Below, piece by piece: positions 46,245 through 55,784 of a DNA stretch of 64,000 nucleotides (positions are counted from its first letter, which is position 1; every line of letters starts with the position of its first letter). Location of the stretch: assembly GCA_017522135.1 (NCBI GenBank), contig JAFXAB010000046.1:21556-85555 (forward strand). The letters are read 5' to 3'. The translations under genes and the position numbers were made by a program. The DNA is from Bacteroidaceae bacterium. Its GTDB lineage: Bacteria; Bacteroidota; Bacteroidia; Bacteroidales; Barnesiellaceae_A. The notes under the pieces are model-generated. The model did no database searches, had not been told where the DNA came from, and saw only the letters and a list, made by a program, of their open reading frames with translations.

Positions 46245-46805
46245 ATGACACTATTCTCTCTCATCGTTCTGGCAATAGGCTTGTGCATGGATAGCTTTGC
46301 CGTATCACTCACCAGTGGCACTTTTATGCGCCCATTTACACTGAGAAGAGCATGCAAATTTGCATTTATCTTAGCTCTATTTCAAGGGCTCATGCCCGTA
46401 GTAGGTTGGCTACTCGGTGTCGGATTTAGAAAATACATCGAAGCATACGACCATTGGATAGCATTGGCCTTGTTGCTCTATCTGGGAGGTCGCATGATTT
46501 ATGAGGCATTACAACACGAAGAAAGCACATGTTTCGACCCCTGTTGTACCCGCACAGCCATGACAATGGGACTTGCCACAAGCATCGACGCTATGGCCGT
46601 AGGTATTTCGCTCTCATTCCTACACGTCGACATGCTACAATCGGCCATTGTTATCGGTGTCACCACCTTTATATTTTCAATGACAGGATTGCTCATTGGT
46701 AAGAAAATAGGATGCTACCTCAAAAAGAGCGCAGAGATTATCGGTGGTATAATCCTCATACTCATAGGTGTAAAAATTTGCATAGAACACCTCTTTTTTG
46801 CATAA
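46245..46805 (+). CDS. mntP: Manganese efflux pump MntP family
   Basis: 186 residues with six membrane helices. The two halves carry the paired acidic motifs CMDSFAVSLTSG and SIDAMAVGISLSF that are the hallmark of MntP and are needed for Mn export. A terminator-like hairpin ends 25 bases before the ATG, with a duplicated arm that could allow an alternative fold; I do not see the conserved core of a yybP-ykoY manganese riboswitch. Confidence 0.92.
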   Translation: MTLFSLIVLAIGLCMDSFAVSLTSGTFMRPFTLRRACKFAFILALFQGLMPVVGWLLGVGFRKYIEAYDHWIALALLLYLGGRMIYEALQHEESTCFDPCCTRTAMTMGLATSIDAMAVGISLSFLHVDMLQSAIVIGVTTFIFSMTGLLIGKKIGCYLKKSAEIIGGIILILIGVKICIEHLFFA

Positions 46806-46863
46806 ATTCAAGCAGAAAAGAGACAAAAAAGCAACAAATCAAACATAAACTCTCCATCAGGCC

Positions 46864-46892
46864 TTGTTTTTAAATTATAATATGTATTTTTG
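46864..46892 (+). promoter_or_regulatory. Promoter of speA
   Basis: TTG (46864-46866), 18-base spacer, TATTTTTG (46885-46892), 54 bases before the ATG. Confidence 0.65.
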
Positions 46893-46946
46893 CGAGTTCA
46901 AAACATATTCTATAAATAACTCAATAAAAAACAAGCAACTGACGAA

Positions 46947-48842
46947 ATGAGAAGATGGCGCATCGAAGACTCGGCCGAATTGTATAACATCAATGGCTGG
47001 GGGTTAAAATATTTTTCGATCAACGACAAAGGTCACGTACAAGTAACACCTCGCGAAAACTTTGCCTCGGTAGATCTACGCGAGCTTATGAACGAATTGC
47101 AACTGCGCGACGTGACCGCTCCCGTACTCGTACGTTTCCCCGACATTCTCGACAATCGCATCGAGAAGATTTCCAATTGTTTCCAACAAGCTGCCGAAGA
47201 GTATGGCTACACTGCTCAAAACTTCATCATTTACCCTATAAAGGTCAATCAGATGCGACCTGTGGTAGAAGAGATTGTAAGCCATGGCAAGAAGTTCAAC
47301 ATAGGTCTTGAAGCAGGCTCAAAACCCGAGTTGCACGCTGTATTGGCCATCAATACCGACAAAAACTCTCTCATTATATGCAACGGGTACAAAGATGAGG
47401 CATACATCGAGCTTGCTCTGCTTGCTCAAAAGATGGGTCGTCGTATCTTCCTCGTTGTAGAAAAACTCAATGAACTGAAAAATATAGCCGAGATTGCCAA
47501 GCGTTTCAAGGTACAACCCAACATAGGCATCCGCATCAAACTCGCCAGCTCGGGCAGTGGCAAATGGGAAGAATCGGGCGGCGATGGCAGCAAGTTTGGC
47601 CTCAACTCAAGCGAATTGCTCGAAGCTCTCGAATTCTTACGCTCTCGTAAAATGAGCGATTGCCTTCGCTTTATCCACTTCCACATTGGTAGTCAGATAA
47701 CCAAAATACGTCGCATCAAAAATGCACTGCGCGAAGCATCGCAATTCTACGTACAACTGCAACAAATGGGATTTAACATCGAGTTTGTTGACATCGGTGG
47801 CGGATTGGGAGTCGACTACGACGGTTCGCGTTCTTCCTCAAGCGAGAGTAGCATGAACTACTCGATACAAGAGTATGTAAACGACGCTGTATTTACCCTT
47901 GTCGATGTATGCAATAAAAACAACATTCCGCAACCCAACATCATTACCGAGAGTGGTCGATCGCTCACCGCACACCACTCTGTACTCATTATAGAAGCTC
48001 TTGAGACTACATCACTACCCATCTGGGATGATAAAGAAGAACTTGAGGAAGGCGCACACGAACTGGCACGCGAATTGTATAATATATGGGACAACATGAA
48101 CACTCCGCGCCTGCTCGAAAGTTGGCACGATGCCCTTCAGATTCGTGAAGAGGCTCTTGACCTCTTCAGCCTCGGATTGCTTGACCTCAGTACCCGCGCC
48201 CAAATCGAGAAACTCTTCTGGTCGATTGCCCGAGAGGTAAACCAGATGGCTCTTGAGATGAAACATGCGCCCGAAGAGTTGCGCAAAATACAACGTCTCC
48301 TACCCGATAAATATTTCTGCAACTTCTCTCTCTTCCAGTCGCTCCCCGACTCGTGGGCTATAGACCAAGTATTTCCCATTATGCCCATAGGTCGCCTCGA
48401 CGAGCGTCCCGACCGCACGGCAACTTTGCAAGACATCACATGCGACTCTGATGGCAAAATAGCCAACTTTATATCGGCCAATGGTGCATCTTCTTCACTA
48501 CCCGTGCACGCCGTAGGTAAGGAACCATATTACATAGGAGTATTCCTTGTAGGTGCCTACCAGGAGATTTTGGGCGACCTACACAACCTTTTTGGCGACA
48601 CCAACGCAGTACACATCAGCGTATACAAAGACCGCTACGAGATAGACCAGATTATTGACGGCGAAACAGTTGCCGAGGTACTTGACTATGTACAATTCTC
48701 ACCCAAGAAGTTGGTGCGTAGCGTAGAGACATGGGCTACTGCGTCTATGAAGGCCGGCATTATCACCCCCGAAGAGGGCCGCGAGTTCTTGTCGAACTAT
48801 CGCTCGGGACTATACGGCTACACTTATCTTGAAAAAGATTGA
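46947..48842 (+). CDS. speA: Biosynthetic arginine decarboxylase
   Basis: 631 residues, full length for this family. PLP lysine in IIYPIKVNQMRPVV; also GLEAGSKPEL, RFIHFHIGSQITKI, VDIGGGLGVDYDGS and the C-terminal QSLPDSWAIDQVFPIMPI block. Converts arginine to agmatine for polyamine synthesis. Followed by a strong terminator. Confidence 0.97.
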   Translation: MRRWRIEDSAELYNINGWGLKYFSINDKGHVQVTPRENFASVDLRELMNELQLRDVTAPVLVRFPDILDNRIEKISNCFQQAAEEYGYTAQNFIIYPIKVNQMRPVVEEIVSHGKKFNIGLEAGSKPELHAVLAINTDKNSLIICNGYKDEAYIELALLAQKMGRRIFLVVEKLNELKNIAEIAKRFKVQPNIGIRIKLASSGSGKWEESGGDGSKFGLNSSELLEALEFLRSRKMSDCLRFIHFHIGSQITKIRRIKNALREASQFYVQLQQMGFNIEFVDIGGGLGVDYDGSRSSSSESSMNYSIQEYVNDAVFTLVDVCNKNNIPQPNIITESGRSLTAHHSVLIIEALETTSLPIWDDKEELEEGAHELARELYNIWDNMNTPRLLESWHDALQIREEALDLFSLGLLDLSTRAQIEKLFWSIAREVNQMALEMKHAPEELRKIQRLLPDKYFCNFSLFQSLPDSWAIDQVFPIMPIGRLDERPDRTATLQDITCDSDGKIANFISANGASSSLPVHAVGKEPYYIGVFLVGAYQEILGDLHNLFGDTNAVHISVYKDRYEIDQIIDGETVAEVLDYVQFSPKKLVRSVETWATASMKAGIITPEEGREFLSNYRSGLYGYTYLEKD

Positions 48843-48857
48843 TGCAACACAATTACA

Positions 48858-48894
48858 ACATATTGGTTCCATGCCGGTCATGGAACCAATATGT
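48858..48894 (+). terminator. Intrinsic terminator after speA
   Basis: Perfect 16-bp arms ACATATTGGTTCCATG / CATGGAACCAATATGT with a 5-base loop and TTATCTTT tail. Confidence 0.85.
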
Positions 48895-48914
48895 TTATCT
48901 TTACTATAAACAAC

Positions 48915-49667
48915 ATGCGTTACTTCCTCTATTTTGCATACGACGGTACCAACTATCATGGATGGCAGATACAACCCAATGCCATCACGGTACAGCTACG
49001 CCTTGAGGAAGCCATGCAAACACTCTTGCGACAGCCCACCCCCGTAACCGGAGCAGGTCGTACCGATGCCGGAGTAAATGCCCGCCTCATGGTGGCACAC
49101 TTCGATACCGAAACACCTCTACCCAACCCGGCCTCCTTTGCCGACCGTCTCAACCGCCTGCTTCCACCCGATATTGCGGTGTATCGTTGTGTACCGGTAA
49201 GCAACATGGCACATGCCCGGTTTGACGCCACATCGCGCACATATAAATACTATGCAATAGACCACAAATCGCCCTTTACCGAACGATACGCATGGAGATA
49301 TCGTGGCACTCTTGACTACGAGGCGATGAACCAAGCAGCCGAAATGCTTTATCGCTACACCGACTTTACCTCATTCAGCAAGCTACACACCGATGTCAAG
49401 ACCAACAATTGCCGTGTCACCTATGCACATTGGGAACAAGAAGGCGAAGGATACACATTCACCATCACCGCCGACCGCTTTCTACGCAACATGGTACGTG
49501 CCATAGTAGGCACACTCGTAGAGGTTGGACGACACAAAATCACCATCAACGAGTTTTGTGCCATTATAGAAGGCCGCAATAGAGGATTGGCCGGTACTTC
49601 AATGCCCGGGAAAGCCCTCTTCTTGCACGATGTAACCTACCCCGAGGAGATATTTATACTTCCTTAG
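48915..49667 (+). CDS. truA: tRNA pseudouridine(38-40) synthase TruA
   Basis: 250 residues from ATG 48915 ([18 protein letters not shown]). Catalytic aspartate in [11 protein letters not shown]; also the [10 protein letters not shown] and [19 protein letters not shown] blocks. Modifies uridines 38-40 of many tRNAs. The alternative start at 48891 lies inside the speA terminator hairpin and is rejected. Confidence 0.96.
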   Translation: MRYFLYFAYDGTNYHGWQIQPNAITVQLRLEEAMQTLLRQPTPVTGAGRTDAGVNARLMVAHFDTETPLPNPASFADRLNRLLPPDIAVYRCVPVSNMAHARFDATSRTYKYYAIDHKSPFTERYAWRYRGTLDYEAMNQAAEMLYRYTDFTSFSKLHTDVKTNNCRVTYAHWEQEGEGYTFTITADRFLRNMVRAIVGTLVEVGRHKITINEFCAIIEGRNRGLAGTSMPGKALFLHDVTYPEEIFILP

Positions 49668-49707
49668 AGACAGGGCACAAACTATAAATTTTTTCAAGCT
49701 ATAGCAC

Positions 49708-50610
49708 ATGTGGTTACCATTGGCATTTCTTTCGGCACTGTTATTAGGAGCATACGACACATGCAAGAAAGCCTCACTCAATGGCAATGCTGTTATCCCC
49801 GTATTGCTACTCAATACTTTTTTCTGCTCTTTGCTCTTATTGCCACTTATACTCTTATCGGCCTTTGCACCTCACACGCTGCAAGACACTATCTTCTACG
49901 TACCGGCTACCGACTTACGCTCTCATCTATACATTTTCCTTAAGGCATGCCTGGTACTCTCATCGTGGCTATTTGCCTACTTTGCAACCAAGCATCTGCC
50001 CATCACCATAGCAGCACCCATCAAGGCCTCGCAACCCATCCTCACACTTATTGGAGCCATGCTCATTTATAGCGAGACTCTCAACCTCTATCAATGGATA
50101 GGTGTTTCTGTCTCTATTGTGGCATTTATACTACTCTCTATATCGGGCAAAAGAGAAGGCATCAATTTCAAGCACAATATATGGATTGTCTTTATACTCC
50201 TCGCAACCGTTACAGGTGCTATGAGTGGTCTTTACGACAAATATCTCATGTCACACGGATTTCATCGCATGACAGTCCTGACATGGTACTCGCTCTACCA
50301 ATTGGCACTCATGGCTATTATCACCCTCATTGTGTGGTATCCCAATCGCACAAAAACCACCCCTTTTGTATGGCGCAAAAGCATATTCTTCATATCGTTG
50401 TTTCTGGTATGCGCCGACTTTGTCTATTTCTACGCACTCAGTTATCCCCATTCTATGATTTCCATAGTATCTATGGTGCGTCGTAGCAGCGTTGTTGTAA
50501 GTTTTACCGCCGGAGCTCTATTTTTCAAAGAGAAAAATATCAAGAACAAAGCCATCGACCTGCTTCTGGTTCTCATAGGCATGCTGTTCCTATATTTAGG
50601 CACGAGATAG
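49708..50610 (+). CDS. EamA/DMT-family transporter
   Basis: 300 residues with about ten membrane helices (two EamA halves; e.g. TIAAPIKASQPILTLIGAML and MISIVSMVRRSSVVVSFTAGALFFKEK). Second DMT transporter in the window, not closely similar to that at 20291. Substrate unknown. Follows truA by 40 bases. Confidence 0.85.
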   Translation: MWLPLAFLSALLLGAYDTCKKASLNGNAVIPVLLLNTFFCSLLLLPLILLSAFAPHTLQDTIFYVPATDLRSHLYIFLKACLVLSSWLFAYFATKHLPITIAAPIKASQPILTLIGAMLIYSETLNLYQWIGVSVSIVAFILLSISGKREGINFKHNIWIVFILLATVTGAMSGLYDKYLMSHGFHRMTVLTWYSLYQLALMAIITLIVWYPNRTKTTPFVWRKSIFFISLFLVCADFVYFYALSYPHSMISIVSMVRRSSVVVSFTAGALFFKEKNIKNKAIDLLLVLIGMLFLYLGTR

Positions 50611-50652
50611 AGGCATTTATACTTTTTTAGGTTATAACTCTATAAAAGTCAA

Positions 50653-50769
50653 AAAAACTCTCTTTTCTTCGCTCTCCTTTCGCTATATTTGTAGAATATA
50701 GGATGCGGTTCGGATGAAAAACTTAAGCAAGCTTTGTTTTTCTTCGCTCTCCTTTCGCTATATTTGTAA
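50653..50769 (+). repeat. Dispersed promoter-bearing repeat, copy C
   Basis: TTTTCTTCGCTCTCC + TTTCGCTATATTTGTAG, then AATATAGGATGCGGTTCGGA, AAAACTTAAGCAAGCTTTG, TTTTTCTTCGCTCTCC and a second TATATTTGTA, 17 bases before the DUF3256 ATG. The two halves are direct repeats of about 30 bases that flank the GGATGCGGTTCGG core. Confidence 0.85.
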
Positions 50770-50785
50770 AGTAAATACTATAACA

Positions 50786-51445
50786 ATGAAAATATTACGA
50801 TACATTGCCACACTGCTCATCATTGCACATGCAACCAACGGCATATCGGCACAAACTATTGCCGATGCATGGGTCAATATGCCTGCACACATAATGCCCC
50901 TCATAGGCAAAAACGCCCGACTCGACATGATAGACCTATACAAAGCTGGCATGAGTGCCAAGATACCCACTTTCACCGGCGACACGGTACATCTGTCAGC
51001 ACTCGGCAACACATACCTCAACCTACGCACATCAAAAGCAAGCACCATACAACTCAAACAGATAAAATCGGGCAAGAAGCTATTGTACGTCATTATCACA
51101 ACAGTAGAGGGACCGGTGCCCAACAGCCACATCAATCTTTATGATACCAATTGGCAAGCCATCGACACAAAAAAACATTTCACACCCGTCACTGTCGCCA
51201 ACTTTATCAACCTCCCCAATAAATTGCGCAAAGAACGCACTGCATTGACACACAAAATACTCATCCCTACCATACAATACAGTATGAACGACAGCACAAA
51301 CAACATCATAGCCCGGCCATCATTCTTGCAAACACTTGATAACGACACACGACTCGAAATAGAGCAAGACTTTCATAAGCAACTCACCTTGCAGTGGAAA
51401 GCGAAAAAATGGAAACTGGCACAACAACCCCCAAAACAACCTTAA
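50786..51445 (+). CDS. DUF3256 family exported protein
   Basis: 219 residues from ATG 50786; signal peptide ends near GISAQ. The pattern IADAWVNMPAHIMPLIGKNARLDMIDLY is the DUF3256 start, a Bacteroidales-specific family of unknown function, probably periplasmic or outer-membrane associated. The longer frame to 50714 starts inside repeat copy C upstream of its promoter box and is rejected. Confidence 0.85.
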   Translation: MKILRYIATLLIIAHATNGISAQTIADAWVNMPAHIMPLIGKNARLDMIDLYKAGMSAKIPTFTGDTVHLSALGNTYLNLRTSKASTIQLKQIKSGKKLLYVIITTVEGPVPNSHINLYDTNWQAIDTKKHFTPVTVANFINLPNKLRKERTALTHKILIPTIQYSMNDSTNNIIARPSFLQTLDNDTRLEIEQDFHKQLTLQWKAKKWKLAQQPPKQP

Positions 51446-51506
51446 CGACCACTAAAATATTTAAAAAAAATCAAACCCCCAAAAGAAACTTTATCAACCA
51501 ACGGCC

Positions 51507-51536
51507 TTGCAGTTGATATTTTTTTCTTTAACTTTG
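51507..51536 (+). promoter_or_regulatory. Promoter of fba
   Basis: TTG (51507-51509), 19-base spacer, TAACTTTG (51529-51536), 36 bases before the ATG. Confidence 0.75.
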
Positions 51537-51572
51537 CAAAAAGATTATTTTTCAACTTAATAATATATAGAT

Positions 51573-52568
51573 ATGGTTAGCTACAAAGAATTAGGCTTGG
51601 TGAACACCCGAGAAATGTTCCGCAAAGCTATGGAAGGCAAGTATGCAATTGCAGCATTCAACTTCAACAACATGGAGCAAATGCAAGCAATCATTCAAGC
51701 ATCAGTAGAGTGTCAATCACCCGTAATCCTCCAAGTATCAAGTGGTGCGCGCAAATATGCCAACCAAACACTTCTTCGCTACATGGCACAAGGTGCTGTC
51801 GAGTATGCCAAAGAGTTGGGTTGTGCAATACCTATTACACTCCACCTCGATCACGGTGATTCATTTGAGCTCTGCAAATCATGTGTCGACATGGGCTTCT
51901 CTTCAGTAATGATTGACGGCTCACACCTCTCATACGATGAGAACGTAGAACTCACCCGTCGCGTAGTTGAATATGCCCACCAATACGACGTAACAGTTGA
52001 AGGCGAACTCGGTGTATTGGCTGGCGTTGAAGACGAAGTAAGTGCCGAGCATCACACATATACTCGTCCCGAAGAGGTTGAAGACTTCGTTTCAAAAACA
52101 GGCGTAGACTCTCTTGCCATCTCTATCGGTACATCACACGGAGCCAACAAATTCCGTCCCGAACAATGCACTCGCAACGAAGAAGGTGTACTTGTTCCTC
52201 CTCCCCTACGCTTCGACATCCTCGAAGAGATCGAGAAACGCATACCCGGATTCCCCATCGTATTGCACGGATCATCAAGCGTACCCCAAGACAAAGTTGC
52301 CATTATCAACAAATATGGCGGTGCTCTCAAAGATGCCATCGGTATCCCCGAAGACCAACTCCGTCGTGCCGCCTCTTCATCGGTATGTAAAATCAACATC
52401 GACTCAGACGGTCGTTTGGCTATGACAGCCGCTATCCGTGAGATTATGGCCAACAAGCCTGCCGAATTTGACCCCCGCAAATACCTCGGTCCCGCTCGCG
52501 ACTCTCTCAAAGAACTCTATAAGCACAAACTTATCAACGTTCTTGGCAGCGCAGGTAAAGCTCTCTAA
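51573..52568 (+). CDS. fba: Class II fructose-1,6-bisphosphate aldolase
   Basis: 331 residues. Zinc ligands and active site in LHLDHGDSFELC, VMIDGSHLSYDEN, GELGVLAGVEDE and IVLHGSSSVPQ identify a zinc-dependent class II enzyme of glycolysis and gluconeogenesis. Codon use is strongly biased (frequent CGT/CTC/ATC/GGT), as in highly expressed genes. Monocistronic, with clear promoter and terminator. Confidence 0.97.
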   Translation: MVSYKELGLVNTREMFRKAMEGKYAIAAFNFNNMEQMQAIIQASVECQSPVILQVSSGARKYANQTLLRYMAQGAVEYAKELGCAIPITLHLDHGDSFELCKSCVDMGFSSVMIDGSHLSYDENVELTRRVVEYAHQYDVTVEGELGVLAGVEDEVSAEHHTYTRPEEVEDFVSKTGVDSLAISIGTSHGANKFRPEQCTRNEEGVLVPPPLRFDILEEIEKRIPGFPIVLHGSSSVPQDKVAIINKYGGALKDAIGIPEDQLRRAASSSVCKINIDSDGRLAMTAAIREIMANKPAEFDPRKYLGPARDSLKELYKHKLINVLGSAGKAL

Positions 52569-52584
52569 TAAACCAAACATAGAC

Positions 52585-52630
52585 TCAAAAGGTTGCGTCG
52601 GTGATATGACGCAACCTTTTGACTTTTTTA
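52585..52630 (+). terminator. Intrinsic terminator after fba
   Basis: Arms TCAAAAGGTTGCGTC / GACGCAACCTTTTGA followed by CTTTTTTA. Confidence 0.92.
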
Positions 52631-52855
52631 TTACCACATGACAGGCTATCAGCAATACTCCAAACATACAGCAATAAAAAAAATATTTTTTCAACAGCCA
52701 CACCCAAACAATTGTGTATAATAGCTTGTTATACCCCCGCAAGATTTATTTTGCAACAAAATTAACATCAATGTTCAATAAATATCTGCACAAAGAGTTG
52801 ACAAGTACCAATTATTTTTCTTACCTTTGCGCAGTTTTTTAATGATGTATCAGCC

Positions 52856-53434
52856 TTGGGAAAGTTTACCGAATATAAACTATCGCTCAAAACAATGCCT
52901 GTAGGTACCTCTACAGCACTTGAGTATAGGCTCGACAACGAGTTCTTTGTAAATATTGACGGACCCGAAGTCCAACGCGGAAAGGTTGATGTTGCGCTCG
53001 ATGTAAAACGAACGGCAACAGTTGTTGAACTAAATTTCCACCTTTCGGGCGTAATATACATCCCTTGCGACCGTTGTCTTGACGATATGGAGCATATCAT
53101 CGATACCGATGAGCAACTCTTTATCAAGTTGGGACACGAATATAAGGAAGAAAGCGACAATATGCTCATCATCCCCGAAGATGAAGGAGAGATAAATATT
53201 GCATGGTTTCTTTACGAATTTATAGCACTCACCATCCCCATCAAGCACGTACACCCCTACGGCAAGTGCAACAAGGATATGAGCGCACGGTTGCAACAAA
53301 TGAGTGCAAGACGCGTCGATGATGAAAACGATGAGTTTGACATAGAATATATCGACGAAGACCCACAAGAGGAGGCCGAGAAACCTACCGACCCACGTTG
53401 GGACGCACTCAAAAAATTGAAAGATAATAATTAA
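52856..53434 (+). CDS. DUF177 (YceD-like) protein
   Basis: 192 residues starting at TTG (MGKFTEYKLSLK); the MGKF-Y start is conserved in Bacteroidales homologues, and no ATG is available in frame before codon 14. Core motif IPCDRCLDDMEH and a C-terminal acidic tail. YceD-type proteins sit before rpmF in many bacteria and are linked to rRNA/ribosome maturation. A TACCTTTG promoter box is at 52822-52829. First gene of DUF177-rpmF. Confidence 0.9.
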   Translation: MGKFTEYKLSLKTMPVGTSTALEYRLDNEFFVNIDGPEVQRGKVDVALDVKRTATVVELNFHLSGVIYIPCDRCLDDMEHIIDTDEQLFIKLGHEYKEESDNMLIIPEDEGEINIAWFLYEFIALTIPIKHVHPYGKCNKDMSARLQQMSARRVDDENDEFDIEYIDEDPQEEAEKPTDPRWDALKKLKDNN

Positions 53435-53446
53435 ATATATAGTAAA

Positions 53447-53632
53447 ATGGCACATCCTAAAAGAAAACAGTCAAAGACAAGAACAGCCAAGAGAAGAACT
53501 CATGACAAGGCTGTAGCCCCCACATTGGCCATTTGCCCCAATTGCGGTGCATGGCATGTTTACCACACAGTATGCGGCGAATGCGGTTACTACCGTGGTA
53601 AGTTGGCTATCGAAAAAGAAGCTGCTGTCTAA
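53447..53632 (+). CDS. rpmF: 50S ribosomal protein L32
   Basis: 61 residues: MAHPKRKQSKTRTAKRRTH and a CPNCGAWHVYHTVCGECGYY zinc ribbon with four cysteines. Follows DUF177 by 12 bases. Terminator directly behind. Confidence 0.98.
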   Translation: MAHPKRKQSKTRTAKRRTHDKAVAPTLAICPNCGAWHVYHTVCGECGYYRGKLAIEKEAAV

Positions 53633-53653
53633 TAAACACAGCCACAAAAAGCT

Positions 53654-53679
53654 AATGCCCTATATTTAGGGCATTTTTC
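53654..53679 (+). terminator. Intrinsic terminator after rpmF
   Basis: AATGCCC, 8-base loop, GGGCATT, TTTTC. Not very stable, so partial read-through to fabH is possible. Confidence 0.75.
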
Positions 53680-53750
53680 TTTATAACATATAATAGTTGC
53701 AAGAAACAATTAATTTAATTTTCCTCAACTATTTTTAACAATAAGACATC

Positions 53751-54743
53751 ATGCTCAAAGCCAAAATTACAGGTGTCGCATCATACACACCCGACTACAT
53801 CCTCGACAATGAGGAGTTGTCACAAATGGTTGAAACAAGCGATGAATGGATAACCACTCGCGTAGGTATCAAAGAAAGAAGAATACTGAAGGAGGAAGGT
53901 GCCGGTTCGTCTGAGCTGGGAGCTCGTGCCCTGCAATCTCTCATAGAAAAAACAGGCATCGACCCTCGCGAGATAGAGCTTGTCATTTGTGCCACCTCCA
54001 ACCCCGACTACCGATTTCCTTCGACAGCCTCTATCATTGCCGAAAAAGTAGGTATCAAAACCACCTACGCATACGACATACAGGCAGCATGCGCCGGATT
54101 TATTGTCGCGCTGCAAGCCGCTACAGCATATATACAAGCCGGCATACACAGAAAAGTTGTAGTAATAGCCGCCGAGAAAATGTCATCAATGGTTAACTAC
54201 AAGGATCGCAACACATGCCCCTTGTTTGGCGACGCGGCCGCATGCGTTCTTTTAGAACCCACCGACGAAGAAGTGGGTGTGATGGATGCCATATTCCACA
54301 CCGATGGTATAGGACTACCACACCTTGTCATGACAGGAGGTGGATCGGTGCGACCCGCCTCACACACCACCATAGACAAGAACGAGCACTATGTCTATCA
54401 AGACGGTCGTTTCGTGTTTAAGCACGCTGTAGCCGACATGATTGAATCGTCCGACGCGATTATGAAACGTAACAATCTCACTATCGACGATATAGACTAC
54501 CTCATCCCTCACCAAGCCAACTTGCGCATTATTGAGGCCATTGCCGAGAGATTTAACGTTCCCGAAGAAAAACTTATTGTCAACATACAGCACTACGGCA
54601 ACACCAGTGCAGCATCTATCCCGCTATGCCTCTCCGAGTTTGAACACAAGTTCAAAAAAGGCGACAAACTCATTCTCACAGCATTCGGAGCCGGTTTTAC
54701 ATGGGGCGCGCTGTACCTCGTATGGGGTTACGACGCACAATAA
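53751..54743 (+). CDS. fabH: 3-oxoacyl-ACP synthase III (FabH)
   Basis: 330 residues. Catalytic triad: Cys in YDIQAACAGFI, His in LIPHQANLRI, Asn in QHYGNTSAASIP. Starts fatty acid synthesis by condensing acyl-CoA with malonyl-ACP. The position after rpmF is conserved across many phyla, but plsX, often between them, is absent here. Confidence 0.96.
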   Translation: MLKAKITGVASYTPDYILDNEELSQMVETSDEWITTRVGIKERRILKEEGAGSSELGARALQSLIEKTGIDPREIELVICATSNPDYRFPSTASIIAEKVGIKTTYAYDIQAACAGFIVALQAATAYIQAGIHRKVVVIAAEKMSSMVNYKDRNTCPLFGDAAACVLLEPTDEEVGVMDAIFHTDGIGLPHLVMTGGGSVRPASHTTIDKNEHYVYQDGRFVFKHAVADMIESSDAIMKRNNLTIDDIDYLIPHQANLRIIEAIAERFNVPEEKLIVNIQHYGNTSAASIPLCLSEFEHKFKKGDKLILTAFGAGFTWGALYLVWGYDAQ

Positions 54744-54762
54744 GAAACTCTTATACACACAC

Positions 54763-54801
54763 CACAAAACGCACCCGCTACAAGGCGAGGTGCGTTTTGT
54801 G
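54763..54801. terminator. Hairpin after fabH
   Basis: Arms CACAAAACGCACC / GGTGCGTTTTGTG, short downstream T-run. Confidence 0.75.
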
Positions 54802-54870
54802 CTTATATAATCACTTAAAAATTGGCATTTTCGGCTATTTTTTATTATTTTTGCAACAAAACCACACTTT

Positions 54871-55755
54871 ATGCATAAATCGGGATTTGTAAACATCGTA
54901 GGAAACCCCAATGTTGGTAAATCAACATTGATGAACTCGCTCGTAGGCGAGCGCATCTCCATTATCACATCCAAGGCTCAGACCACCCGTCATCGCATCA
55001 TGGGTATCGTCAACACCGACGACATGCAGATAGTATACTCCGATACTCCGGGAGTACTTAAGCCCAACTATAAGTTACAAGAATCGATGCTCGGGTTCTC
55101 TCAATCGGCACTTGTCGATGCCGACATCCTCTTGTATGTGACCGATACGGTAGAGACCCCCGACAAGAATACCGAATTTCTTGCCCGCGTCGCCAAAGAA
55201 CAAATGCCCATCTTGGTTATCATCAACAAGGTAGACCTCTTGAAACAACAAACCGAGCTGGAAAGCCTCGTAGACCGTTGGAAAGAATTACTCCCACAAG
55301 CCGAGATTATCCCGATATCGGCCATGTTGCGTTTCAACATCGACTATTTGCTCAAGCGCATACACGCATTACTACCCGAGTCACCCCCATTCTTCGACAA
55401 AGACGCACTCACCGACAAGCCTGCACGATTCTTTGTCAACGAAATCATACGCGAGAAAATACTCCTCACCTACGACAAAGAGATACCCTACGCTTGTGAA
55501 GTAGCCGTAGAGCTATTTAAAGAGAGCGACAAGCGCATAGAAATATCGGCAGTAATATACGTCGAGCGCGACTCGCAAAAGGGCATCATAATAGGCAAAG
55601 GAGGCTCGGCACTGAAGCGCGTCGGCTCATTGGCTCGCAAAGACATTGAGGCCTTCTTTGACAAGCAAGTATACCTGCAATTATATGTAAAGGTAGAAAA
55701 AGACTGGCGCAATAGAGAAAACAAGTTGCGCTCATTTGGATACCTCAACGAATAA
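54871..55755 (+). CDS. era: GTPase Era
   Basis: 294 residues. G1 [13 protein letters not shown]3 DTPGVLKP, G4 [11 protein letters not shown]-terminal KH domain with [13 protein letters not shown]. Assists 16S rRNA 3' end maturation and 30S assembly. Promoter box TATTTTTG at 54846-54853 with a TTG 21 bases before it. der follows after 29 bases. Confidence 0.97.
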   Translation: MHKSGFVNIVGNPNVGKSTLMNSLVGERISIITSKAQTTRHRIMGIVNTDDMQIVYSDTPGVLKPNYKLQESMLGFSQSALVDADILLYVTDTVETPDKNTEFLARVAKEQMPILVIINKVDLLKQQTELESLVDRWKELLPQAEIIPISAMLRFNIDYLLKRIHALLPESPPFFDKDALTDKPARFFVNEIIREKILLTYDKEIPYACEVAVELFKESDKRIEISAVIYVERDSQKGIIIGKGGSALKRVGSLARKDIEAFFDKQVYLQLYVKVEKDWRNRENKLRSFGYLNE

Positions 55756-55784
55756 AATACAACACAACCCAAACACTATACATC

